A DNA stretch of 5,294 nt from an uncultured Gemmatimonadota bacterium (lineage in GTDB: Bacteria > Gemmatimonadota > Gemmatimonadetes > Longimicrobiales > Gaopeijiaceae). Made by a program: the position numbers and the translations under genes. Location: assembly GCA_937136445.1 (NCBI GenBank), contig CAKZOQ010000141.1:1-5294 (forward strand), read 5' to 3'. The notes under the pieces are model-generated. The model was not told where the DNA came from. It saw only the letters and a list, made by a program, of their open reading frames with translations, and ran no database searches. Of the stretch, positions 1 through 5,294 are shown one piece after another. Positions within the stretch are counted from its first letter, which is position 1. Each line of letters starts with the position of its first letter.

Positions 1-49
1 TGGCGAGCGAGACCCCTGCCGGCCGCCCTACGCCGACTGAACCCCGCTC

Positions 50-2695
50 CTACTCCGTCCGGAGCGTCTCCACCGGATCCGTCCGCCCCGCCCGTCGGGC
101 CGGGAGCCAGGAGGCCACCGCCGCCGTGGCCAGAAGAACCCCCGCGGCCCCCAGGAGCGTCGCCGGATCCCCCCGCTCCACCCCGAAGATCTGGGTCTCC
201 AGGAGCCGGCCCGCATACCACGCCCCCCCCAGCCCCAGGAGGACGCCGGCGAGGGTCAGGCCCAGCCCTGAGCGGAGAAGTCGCCGCTCCACGGAGCCTC
301 GTGTGGCTCCCAACGCGAGGCGGATCCCCACCTCCTTCCGCCGCTCCCCGGCCATGTAGAGGAGGGTCCCGTACAGACCGACGGCCGCCAGGACGAGCGC
401 AAGCGTCGCGAAGGTCCCGAAGAGCGCCGACTGGAAGCGCCGTTCGGCGGTGGAGCGATCCAGCCACCCCTCCAGACTCCGGACCGTGGGTACGGGCAAC
501 TCCGGCGCCTCGCTCCATACCGCCTCGCGGAGGGCCCGGGGGAGATCCCCTGTCACCCCCGCCGCCTCGACCCGCACGGCCAGGTGGGCCTTGGGGATGC
601 CGAAGGGAAGGTGCTCGACCGGCAGGTAGATGGCCGGCCCGTGGGGGGTCTCCAGCCCGTAGTGACGGTTGTCCGCGGTGACGCCCACCACCACCGCCGG
701 GAAGGAGGCCTCGAAGGACCGCCCCACCGCGGCGGCCGCGGAGCCGAAGGCAGCGGCGGCCAGGGGCTCCGAGAGCACGACGGGCACCGGCGTGCCCGCA
801 GCTTCCCCTGCGCTCCAGCTCCGCCCTGCCGTGAGCTCCAGTTCCAGGAGGTCGAAGTACGCCGCGCTCACCGGATGCAGCGACACCCGTGCGTCCACCT
901 CCCGGCTGTCGACGGTCACGCCGCGAGTCCCCCAGCAGCAACGGTTTCCTCCGGTGAGTTCCAGGGGCATGGTGAGGCCCCACGCCGCCTCGGCGACCCC
1001 GGGGATGCCCGCAGCCTCCGCTGCGATTCCCTCCATCAGGCTCAGGAGGTCCTCGGCGGTCTCCACCCCGGTAGGGCTCAGCGGCACGGTCCATACGTCC
1101 GCCACGCGGAAGCCCGTCTCCTGGGCTTGCACGGCCACGAAGCTCCGCACCAGGAGCCCGGCGCTGGCCACCAGAATCAGAGACAACGCCACCTCCACGG
1201 CCACCAGCCCGTGCCGCAGTCGTCGGGAGTGGCGCGTGCCGGTGGCCGTGCGACCCCCGGCGTGGAGATGATCGCTCACCTCCGCACCCACCCCCCGGAG
1301 CGCCGGCACCAGACCGAAGAGGACGGCCGTCAGCACCGCCATGCCGAGGGCGAAGCCCAGGATGCGGAGATCCAACGAGACGCTGGCTGCCCGGGGGAGG
1401 GCCGTCGGACTCAGCGCGGTGAAGAGGCGGAGCCCCCCGGCCGCCAGAAGGGTCCCCACGAGCCCGCCCGCCAGCCCCACCGCCAGGCTCTCGGCCAGGA
1501 GGTGCCGGGTGAGGTCCCCGGTGCGGGCCCCCAGCGCCCGCCGGACCGCCATCTCCCGGGTCCGTCCGAGACCCCGCGCCAGGAAGAGGTGGGCGAGGTT
1601 GGCGCAGGCCACCAGCAGCAGGAGCCCCACCGCCCCCAGGAGCAGCCCAAGCCCCCGGCGCACCTCGTAGACCGTCTCCTCGGCGAGGCTCACCACCGGG
1701 ACCCGCACCAGCTCGCCTTCGCGGGTGCGGAAGTTGACGTCGCTCTCGGCGAGGGCAGCCAGGAGGCCGTCCACCCCGGCCTGGACCGACTCCAGGCCGA
1801 CACCGACCCGGACCCGGCCCGCCACCTGAAGGAGGTTGAAGTCGGTGTCGCGGAGGGACTCTTCGGTCCAGTCGAAGGCGCGCCAGAACTCCGTTCCGGG
1901 GTCCACCAGCGCTTCGGGTGCCTCGAAGTCGGGATCCAGGACCCCGACGACCACGGCAGGCTCCCCGTCGATCTGGAGCGTCCGCCCCACCAACCCCGGG
2001 TCGCCTCCCCACCGGCTGCGCCAGGCCGCTCCGGAGACCACCACCGCATCGTTCCCGTCGGAAGCGTTCAGGAGTCGGCCGCGCGCGGCCCTCGCGCCGA
2101 GGAGTTCCCAGAAGCCCGGCGTGACCCGGGAGAGAGGCAGGAGGCGGGGCTCCCCGCTCCCGGTGAGACGCACGTCCCGGCTGGATGCGGCCGCCCAGAC
2201 CTCCACGGTCTCCACCTCGTCGAGTCGCTGATAGAAGGGACCGGAGTGGGAGCCGTTCTGGAGGTACACGAGCCGCTCCTCGTCCGGATAGGGAAGGGCC
2301 CGCAGAAGGACGTGGTCCACCACCGAGAAGATGGTGGTCACCGATCCCACCCCGATGGCCACCAACCCCACCGCGGCCAGTGCGAAGGCGGGGGCCTTGG
2401 CCAGCGAGCGCAGGGCGTGTCGGAGATCGCGGAACAGCTCCATCCTTCGTCCTCCCGTCGTCGTCGTCCGTCCCGGGGCCCGGCGGGCGCCCAGGTGCTC
2501 CAGCCACTCCAGCACCATGACCGCCGGCAGGCGCCCGAACGCCCGCACCGTGATCCGGAGGCGAGCGCCCCGGTCCTTCTCCTCGGCCTGCATCCGCTCG
2601 AAGGCCTCCACCATCTCACCGCGGTAGCCCCGGAGGTCCGGGGGCAGGAGGAGGAGGAGGGCCGCGTAGAGACGAACCACAGGCCGCCGCCTCAT
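50..2695 (-). CDS. ADOP-type MacB/FtsX ABC transporter permease with N-terminal prefix domain (complete, 881 aa)
   Basis: Integral inner-membrane permease of the MacB/FtsX class, ADOP subtype. Seen, in order: a cytoplasmic prefix domain (about residues 5-80, with LRGYRGEMVEAFERM typical of permease prefix domains); Met85 beginning the classical permease start (ELFRDLRHALRSL); TM1 about 103-127; a first periplasmic MacB_PCD-like domain about 128-345; a first FtsX core with TMs about 347-368, 395-425 and 443-465 and the cytoplasmic loop EMAVRRALGA (381-390); TM about 496-517; a second periplasmic domain about 518-755; and a second FtsX core with TMs about 757-778, 807-828 and 846-866 and loop RRKEVGIRLALGA. 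It ends in the usual PARRAGRTDPVETLRTE. This gives eight membrane segments and the full family length. The start overlaps the PadR stop as ATGA, implying translational coupling. No ATPase gene is visible, as is usual for ADOP. The substrate is unknown; MacB relatives act by mechanotransmission on periplasmic or lipid-linked substrates, but transfer of that role here is inference. Confidence 0.95.
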   Translation of the reverse strand: MRRRPVVRLYAALLLLLPPDLRGYRGEMVEAFERMQAEEKDRGARLRITVRAFGRLPAVMVLEWLEHLGARRAPGRTTTTGGRRMELFRDLRHALRSLAKAPAFALAAVGLVAIGVGSVTTIFSVVDHVLLRALPYPDEERLVYLQNGSHSGPFYQRLDEVETVEVWAAASSRDVRLTGSGEPRLLPLSRVTPGFWELLGARAARGRLLNASDGNDAVVVSGAAWRSRWGGDPGLVGRTLQIDGEPAVVVGVLDPDFEAPEALVDPGTEFWRAFDWTEESLRDTDFNLLQVAGRVRVGVGLESVQAGVDGLLAALAESDVNFRTREGELVRVPVVSLAEETVYEVRRGLGLLLGAVGLLLLVACANLAHLFLARGLGRTREMAVRRALGARTGDLTRHLLAESLAVGLAGGLVGTLLAAGGLRLFTALSPTALPRAASVSLDLRILGFALGMAVLTAVLFGLVPALRGVGAEVSDHLHAGGRTATGTRHSRRLRHGLVAVEVALSLILVASAGLLVRSFVAVQAQETGFRVADVWTVPLSPTGVETAEDLLSLMEGIAAEAAGIPGVAEAAWGLTMPLELTGGNRCCWGTRGVTVDSREVDARVSLHPVSAAYFDLLELELTAGRSWSAGEAAGTPVPVVLSEPLAAAAFGSAAAAVGRSFEASFPAVVVGVTADNRHYGLETPHGPAIYLPVEHLPFGIPKAHLAVRVEAAGVTGDLPRALREAVWSEAPELPVPTVRSLEGWLDRSTAERRFQSALFGTFATLALVLAAVGLYGTLLYMAGERRKEVGIRLALGATRGSVERRLLRSGLGLTLAGVLLGLGGAWYAGRLLETQIFGVERGDPATLLGAAGVLLATAAVASWLPARRAGRTDPVETLRTE
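2444..2456 (-). promoter_or_regulatory. Internal Shine-Dalgarno before Met85 of the complete permease
   Basis: On the minus strand GGGAGG (2456-2451) is followed by seven bases and then an in-frame ATG at 2443-2441, which encodes Met85. Motif and spacing are near ideal. The protein from this ATG would begin MELFRDLRHALRSL, exactly where prefix-less ADOP permeases begin, giving a 797-residue form. By contrast, the annotated start at 2695 has a purine run touching the ATG with almost no spacer and probably relies on coupling to the PadR stop. Use of this internal start is inferred. Confidence 0.45.
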
Positions 2696-3015
2696 CCCTC
2701 CCCCGCCACCGCCGGACGAGCGTCGGCCAGGAGCCGTTCCAGCCGTCCCAACTCGGCCTTCAGCACCGCCCGGCCCTCCCGGGTGATGCGGTGGGTCCGA
2801 CGTCGTCCGGCTTCGTCGTCCAGATCCTCGATCCAGGCCAGGGAACGCATCCGGCGGAGGGTCCGGTAGAGGTTCGCCGGGTCCAGGAGCACCCCCGAAC
2901 GGGAGCGGGCCTCCACCGCCTTGATGAGGCCGTAGCCGTGGTTGGGCCCCTCCGCCAGGACCGCCAGGATCATCAGGTCACGCGGGGAGAGGGGCAGGTG
3001 TTCGGTAGGATCCAT
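2692..3015 (-). CDS. PadR-family transcriptional regulator, ADOP-linked type (107 aa)
   Basis: Small winged-helix DNA-binding regulator. Counting from the ATG at 3015: residues 6-9 HLPL lead into the winged helix PRDLMILAVLAEGPNHGYGL (11-30), the recognition-helix region ANLYRTLRRM (47-56), the wing with RRRTHRITREGRAVL (71-85), and a short C-terminal helix (86-98). NHGYGL and LYRTLRRM are hallmark PadR positions. The length matches short PadR proteins with a minimal C-terminal dimerisation helix. It closely resembles the acidobacterial PadR group (TIGR03433 type) encoded beside ADOP permeases. A GTG at 3039 would add eight residues, but it has no Shine-Dalgarno and falls inside a palindromic probable operator. 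The ATG at 3015 has AGTAGG nine bases upstream, so I chose it. The stop overlaps the permease start by four bases (ATGA), so both are probably co-translated. Likely role: repressor of its own operon, relieved by an unknown ligand (inference from the family). Confidence 0.93.
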   Translation of the reverse strand: MDPTEHLPLSPRDLMILAVLAEGPNHGYGLIKAVEARSRSGVLLDPANLYRTLRRMRSLAWIEDLDDEAGRRRTHRITREGRAVLKAELGRLERLLADARPAVAGEG

Positions 3016-3024
3016 GGCACGTCG

Positions 3025-3030
3025 CCTACT
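3025..3030 (-). promoter_or_regulatory. Ribosome binding site deciding the PadR start
   Basis: AGTAGG on the minus strand matches AGGAGG in five of six bases and sits nine bases before the ATG at 3015-3013. The alternative GTG at 3039 lacks any purine-rich motif upstream. This supports the 107-residue form. Confidence 0.5.
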
Positions 3031-3049
3031 ATCTGTCACATGACTGATA
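3030..3049 (-). promoter_or_regulatory. Probable PadR operator palindrome
   Basis: The 20-bp sequence TATCTGTCACATGACTGATA reads the same on both strands at 16 of 20 positions: arms TATC-GTCA and TGAC-GATA around a CA centre. It lies 15 bp upstream of the chosen PadR start, in the most AT-rich patch of the window, and adjoins the PadR Shine-Dalgarno. PadR regulators bind as dimers to palindromes of about this size and commonly repress their own promoter, so it is the natural binding site. I could not assign -35 and -10 boxes with confidence, though GTTATC at the distal edge (3051-3046) could serve as a poor -10. That PadR binds here is inferred; the palindrome is directly seen. Confidence 0.6.
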
Positions 3050-3103
3050 ACGGTCGATCTACAGATACTGCGACAGAAGCCGCGAGGAAAGGGTTGCGTG
3101 TCG

Positions 3104-3153
3104 GCCCCACCGGGGGCGGGTCGACCCCGGACCGGATCGACGGCCCGGGGTCG
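3104..3153 (-). repeat. Two GC-rich hairpins upstream of the PadR gene
   Basis: A perfect 9-bp inverted repeat, CGACCCCGG (3122-3130) with CCGGGGTCG (3145-3153), encloses a 14-base loop. Beside it GCCCC (3104-3108) pairs with GGGGC (3113-3117) around a 4-base loop. They follow the terminator-like hairpin after the barrel gene. Neither has a clear U-tract downstream on the minus strand, so their role (RNA 3' end, attenuator or chance in GC-rich DNA) is open. Confidence 0.4.
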
Positions 3154-3157
3154 TGTC

Positions 3158-3180
3158 CGCGCGGTCCGGAGAACCGCGCG
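3158..3180 (-). terminator. Hairpin immediately after the barrel gene stop, possible terminator
   Basis: CGCGCGGT (3158-3165) and ACCGCGCG (3173-3180) form a perfect 8-bp stem with a 7-base loop, starting at the base next to the TGA of the barrel gene. No T-run follows on the minus strand, so it is not a canonical rho-independent terminator. It could be a U-less hairpin terminator or a 3' stabilising structure. It supports separating the barrel gene from the PadR-permease unit. Confidence 0.4.
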
Positions 3181-3972
3181 TCAGAAGGTCAGCCGGATCC
3201 CCGCCACCAGGTCCACCGCGTCCCCGAAGCCGTCCTCCACCAGGGGCACGCGGACGAAGAGGTCGGGGCGTATCCCTCCCTCTCCGAACCCGAGGGTCCC
3301 CACGATCTCGTGGTCGGTTCGCTCTCCGAGGCTCAGGTCGTCCTGGGTGAGGATGGCCTGCCCGTGGACCTCGACCCCGAACCGGACGGAACCGCCCCCG
3401 CGCACCCAGGCCCCGTATCGGGCCAGGACCTCGGTGTCGCCGCCGTCGGGCCGCAGGACGGTCCCTCCGAGCCGGAGGCCCATCTGTCGGGCCCCCTGTC
3501 GCTTCGTCGGCGTGAAGAAGCCGCTCACCGCCCAGAGGTCCGGAAGGTACCGCTCCAGACGAAGGGGCGCGCCGAGGGCTCCCGTGAAGGCGGCCGCACC
3601 TTCCCCCTGGAGATCCGAGGCGGTGGGAAGGCTCGCCGTGAAGCGGGCGACGGGGTCGGCCTCCGCGTCCACCACCACCACACCGACCTCCAGGTTCGAA
3701 AGGCTGGTGGCCGACGTGCCTCCGAACCGCGCGTGGGAGATGCCCAGATCCCCCACGAGCCGCGTCCGGTCGGAGACCCGGAAGAGGGAGCGGAACAGGA
3801 GGGACGAGGTGGCGAACCCCAGGTCGGAGTCGCCTACGAAGGGCTTGCTCCATCCCAGGGCGATCACCGACTCTCGGTCGGGGGTCAGGTCGACCACCTG
3901 GGCGCGAGCGGTCGCCGGCCAGATGGCCGCCAAGCCAAGGACCAGGACAAGGGCCAGGATCGGATATCTCAT
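3181..3972 (-). CDS. Exported hypothetical protein, probable small outer-membrane beta-barrel (263 aa)
   Basis: I do not recognise a specific family. Seen: a clear Sec signal peptide (MRYPILALVLVLGLAAIWP, with ATARA then Gln25, so cleavage after Ala24). There are no further hydrophobic helices. The mature chain is made of alternating-polarity strands rich in Gly, Leu, Val and Arg, for example LVGDLGISHARFG (72-84), RQMGLRLGGTVLRPDGG (162-178) and SVRFGVEVHGQAIL (195-208). It ends RLTF with a terminal Phe, as outer-membrane barrels recognised by BamA commonly do. The mature length (about 239 residues) fits an 8-12-strand barrel. The start is secure: AGGAGG lies five bases before the ATG at 3972. 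That site is inside one arm of a long inverted repeat in the leader. The gene is flanked by two permease units but has 165-197-bp gaps on both sides. A link to the permeases, for example as a trans-envelope partner, is speculation; a periplasmic beta protein is the alternative. Confidence 0.85.
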   Translation of the reverse strand: MRYPILALVLVLGLAAIWPATARAQVVDLTPDRESVIALGWSKPFVGDSDLGFATSSLLFRSLFRVSDRTRLVGDLGISHARFGGTSATSLSNLEVGVVVVDAEADPVARFTASLPTASDLQGEGAAAFTGALGAPLRLERYLPDLWAVSGFFTPTKRQGARQMGLRLGGTVLRPDGGDTEVLARYGAWVRGGGSVRFGVEVHGQAILTQDDLSLGERTDHEIVGTLGFGEGGIRPDLFVRVPLVEDGFGDAVDLVAGIRLTF

Positions 3973-3977
3973 GGATT

Positions 3978-4047
3978 CCTCCTCGGATCATGACCCCCTT
4001 GGAAGCGGCCGATCCGCTGCCGCGAGGGTCGTCGCATGATCCGAGGA
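3978..4047 (-). promoter_or_regulatory. Leader of the barrel gene with an inverted repeat covering its Shine-Dalgarno
   Basis: TCCTCGGATCATG (3980-3992) and CATGATCCGAGGA (4035-4047) are a perfect 13-bp inverted repeat. Inside it ACCC (3993-3996) pairs with GGGT (4026-4029), and AGCGG (4004-4008) pairs with CCGCT (4014-4018) around a 5-base loop. In the minus-strand RNA this could fold into one long stem with a capped hairpin. The arm nearest the gene contributes AGGA of the AGGAGG ribosome site (3983-3978), so folding would hide it. It could act as a translational switch, or the repeat could be a split protein-binding site. No known riboswitch class is recognised. Confidence 0.45.
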
Positions 4048-4129
4048 TGCCGCCAGCCCGACCGGATCGACGTCCGTCATCCGACGTACCGCCCGCCCCG
4101 GCGCTACCTAGGACACGACCCGCCCCACA

Positions 4130-4166
4130 GCCACCCGGGACCAGCCCCGCCACCCGGGACCAGCCC
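4130..4166. repeat. Two-copy 19-bp tandem repeat after the partial permease
   Basis: GCCACCCGGGACCAGCCC occurs identically at 4130-4147 and 4149-4166, a period of 19 bp. It begins a few bases past the stop codon of the upstream permease. Each copy contains the palindrome CCCGGG. This looks like a local duplication in the intergenic gap; no function is evident. Confidence 0.7.
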
Positions 4167-4169
4167 ACA

Positions 4170-5294
4170 TCAGTCGCCGCGGAGGACCTCGGCGGGATCG
4201 ATGGCCAGGGCCCGGGCCGCAGGAAGCACGCTGGCCAGGAGGGCCACGGCGAGGAAGGCGACGGCCACCACCACGAAGGTCAGCGGGTCGCGCGGGGAGA
4301 CCGCCACCAGGAGCGGCGCGACCCCCGGCGCCAGGAGGGCCGCCAGCCCCAGCCCCACCCCCGTCCCCACCGCCGCCACCACGAAGCCCCGGCGGAGGAC
4401 CGAGCCCAGGAGCGCAGAGGGACCGCCACCCAACGCCCGTCGCACCCCGAGCTGTCGCCGGTCGCGGGTCACCGCGAGCTGGACCACGCCGTAGAGCCCC
4501 AGCGAGGCGAGCAGCAGCGCCACCAGTCCCATGCCGCCGACGAGGACCAGAGCCACCCGCTGCGGGAAGAGGGCCTGACGGAGCACCTGACGAGGGGTTC
4601 GGAGGACCGGCGCCGACCGGTTGGGGAAGAGCCGCCCCACCACCCCGGTCACGCCCCGGGCCGAGCCCAGGGGGTCGTTCGCCCGGAGAAGCACGGCGTC
4701 CGCCTCCCGTGGCGCCGGGTGGCGGGCAGGCAGGTAGACCAGCGGATCCGGGGAGGGGTCCTGGACGATGAAGCGGGCGTCCCCCGCCACCCCCACCACC
4801 CGCACGATCCGTCCACCCACTTCGAGCGTCCGCCCCACCGACGCGGCCTCGCCCCACCGGTCGGTGAAGGCCCGGCTCACCACCGCCACCCCGGACCCGT
4901 CCCGCACCTCCGCCGCCGTGAACGGCCGCCCTGCCAGGAGGGGAACGTTCAGCACCTCGAGGTATCCGCCGCCGATCCGGCGGACGTCCACCGTCCACTC
5001 CTCCCGGCCCGGCGGCGGATCCACCCCGGGCATCCGAATCGCCTCCGGCGTGCGGGCCGTTTCCAGGGGAAGGTGTTCGGCCCAGCCCACCGCCTGGATG
5101 CCAGGCAGCGCCGCCACCTCGTCCAGGAGCCGCCCGCCCGACGAGGCGGCGGTCCCCATACCCGCCCCCCCCTCGGTGGTCTCCTCGGCAGGCCTCTGAG
5201 CAGACGGGACGGAGAAGAAGGCCACGCGGTCCGCCTCGAAGCCCGGGTCGGCGGCCGTGGCCCGGAGGACCGACCGGCCGAAGAGACCGGCGCC
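4170..5294 (-). CDS. ADOP-type MacB/FtsX permease, C-terminal portion (partial; 5' end beyond the window)
   Basis: The reading frame is open to the last base, so 374 residues are visible and the N-terminus is missing. A GTG at 5225 is only an internal valine codon: the frame upstream (LFGRSVLRATAADPGFEADR) matches the segment that follows the first TM of the second half in this family. Visible, numbered from the edge: second periplasmic domain about 20-243, including ALPGIQAVGWAEHLPL (62-77), GGGYLEVLNVPLLAGRPF (108-125) and VVGVAGDARF (166-175); then a C-terminal FtsX core with TMs about 246-270, 303-330 and 340-358 and the cytoplasmic loop RRQLGVRRALGGG (279-291). It ends PAARALAIDPAEVLRGD, the family terminus. 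Same-strand neighbour of the complete permease but not adjacent to it: the barrel and PadR genes lie between. About 30-55 residues in, a Gly/Ala/Thr/Glu-rich stretch looks like a flexible insertion. The substrate is unknown. Confidence 0.93.
   Translation of the reverse strand, partial: GAGLFGRSVLRATAADPGFEADRVAFFSVPSAQRPAEETTEGGAGMGTAASSGGRLLDEVAALPGIQAVGWAEHLPLETARTPEAIRMPGVDPPPGREEWTVDVRRIGGGYLEVLNVPLLAGRPFTAAEVRDGSGVAVVSRAFTDRWGEAASVGRTLEVGGRIVRVVGVAGDARFIVQDPSPDPLVYLPARHPAPREADAVLLRANDPLGSARGVTGVVGRLFPNRSAPVLRTPRQVLRQALFPQRVALVLVGGMGLVALLLASLGLYGVVQLAVTRDRRQLGVRRALGGGPSALLGSVLRRGFVVAAVGTGVGLGLAALLAPGVAPLLVAVSPRDPLTFVVVAVAFLAVALLASVLPAARALAIDPAEVLRGD

Noticed and set aside
1..49. Terminator or start of another gene after the complete permease
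   Set aside because: Only 49 bases are visible, with no stable hairpin plus T-run and no recognisable coding start.
584..2869. Plus-strand open frame of 761 residues opposite the complete permease and PadR gene
   Set aside because: Its translation is dominated by His, Gln, Arg, Pro and Gly with no domain or membrane pattern, and it lies antisense to clear family members. Long stop-free antisense frames are expected in GC-rich coding DNA.
3040..3100. Sigma70-type promoter for the PadR unit
   Set aside because: GTTATC near the operator could be a weak -10, but no acceptable -35 lies at 16-18 bp, so I did not annotate a promoter.
2791..3993. Plus-strand open frame of 400 residues opposite the PadR and barrel genes
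   Set aside because: Low-complexity composition and no recognisable domain; the opposite strand has a signal peptide, ribosome site and coherent barrel-like sequence.
3059..4168. Minus-strand open frame of 369 residues overlapping the barrel gene in another frame
   Set aside because: Gly/Arg/Pro-rich shadow frame; it runs through both intergenic gaps and competes with a well-supported gene.
4108..4998. Minus-strand open frame of 296 residues overlapping the partial permease
   Set aside because: Gly/Arg/Pro-rich shadow of the permease, which has clear FtsX-core features in its own frame.
4170..5225. A 351-residue permease starting at the GTG at 5225
   Set aside because: The frame stays open to the window edge and the upstream residues match the family, so this is the C-terminal part of a longer gene and the GTG is internal.

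Overview
This is a GC-rich bacterial window in which every supported gene lies on the minus strand. In transcription order (high to low coordinates) it holds: the C-terminal half of a MacB/FtsX-type permease running off the right edge (4170-5294); a small secreted or outer-membrane beta-barrel-like protein (3181-3972); a PadR-family regulator (2692-3015); and a complete 881-residue MacB/FtsX-type permease (50-2695). Both permeases belong to the 'Acidobacterial duplicated orphan permease' (ADOP) type: duplicated FtsX/MacB_PCD architecture, no ATPase gene in the window, and a PadR regulator fused to the operon. This family is greatly expanded in Acidobacteriota and also common in Gemmatimonadota. 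With the high GC content, that suggests one of these phyla; this is an inference from gene content, not a phylogenetic placement.

Layout. Positions 1-49 are a short downstream tail with nothing recognisable. The regulator and complete permease form a tight unit: the PadR stop and the permease start overlap as ATGA. Upstream of the PadR gene is the most AT-rich patch of the window, containing a 20-bp near-perfect palindrome (3030-3049) that looks like an autoregulatory operator. Between it and the barrel gene (3068-3180) are three GC-rich hairpins, one of them directly after the barrel gene's stop. The barrel gene has a strong Shine-Dalgarno, but that site lies inside one arm of a 13-bp inverted repeat (3980-3992 / 4035-4047), so its leader could fold and hide the ribosome site. 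Between that leader and the upstream permease are a two-copy 19-bp tandem repeat and short motifs also found on the other side of the barrel gene.

Working model: PadR binds the palindrome and represses its own gene and the translationally coupled permease. The permease has an N-terminal cytoplasmic prefix domain, but a good ribosome binding site before Met85 suggests a shorter, prefix-less form may also be made. The barrel gene has its own leader and is probably a separate transcription unit. Substrates and partners cannot be read from the sequence. I see no mobile elements, CRISPR arrays, tRNA or rRNA genes. I see no clear novel enzyme system; the interest is in the regulatory architecture.
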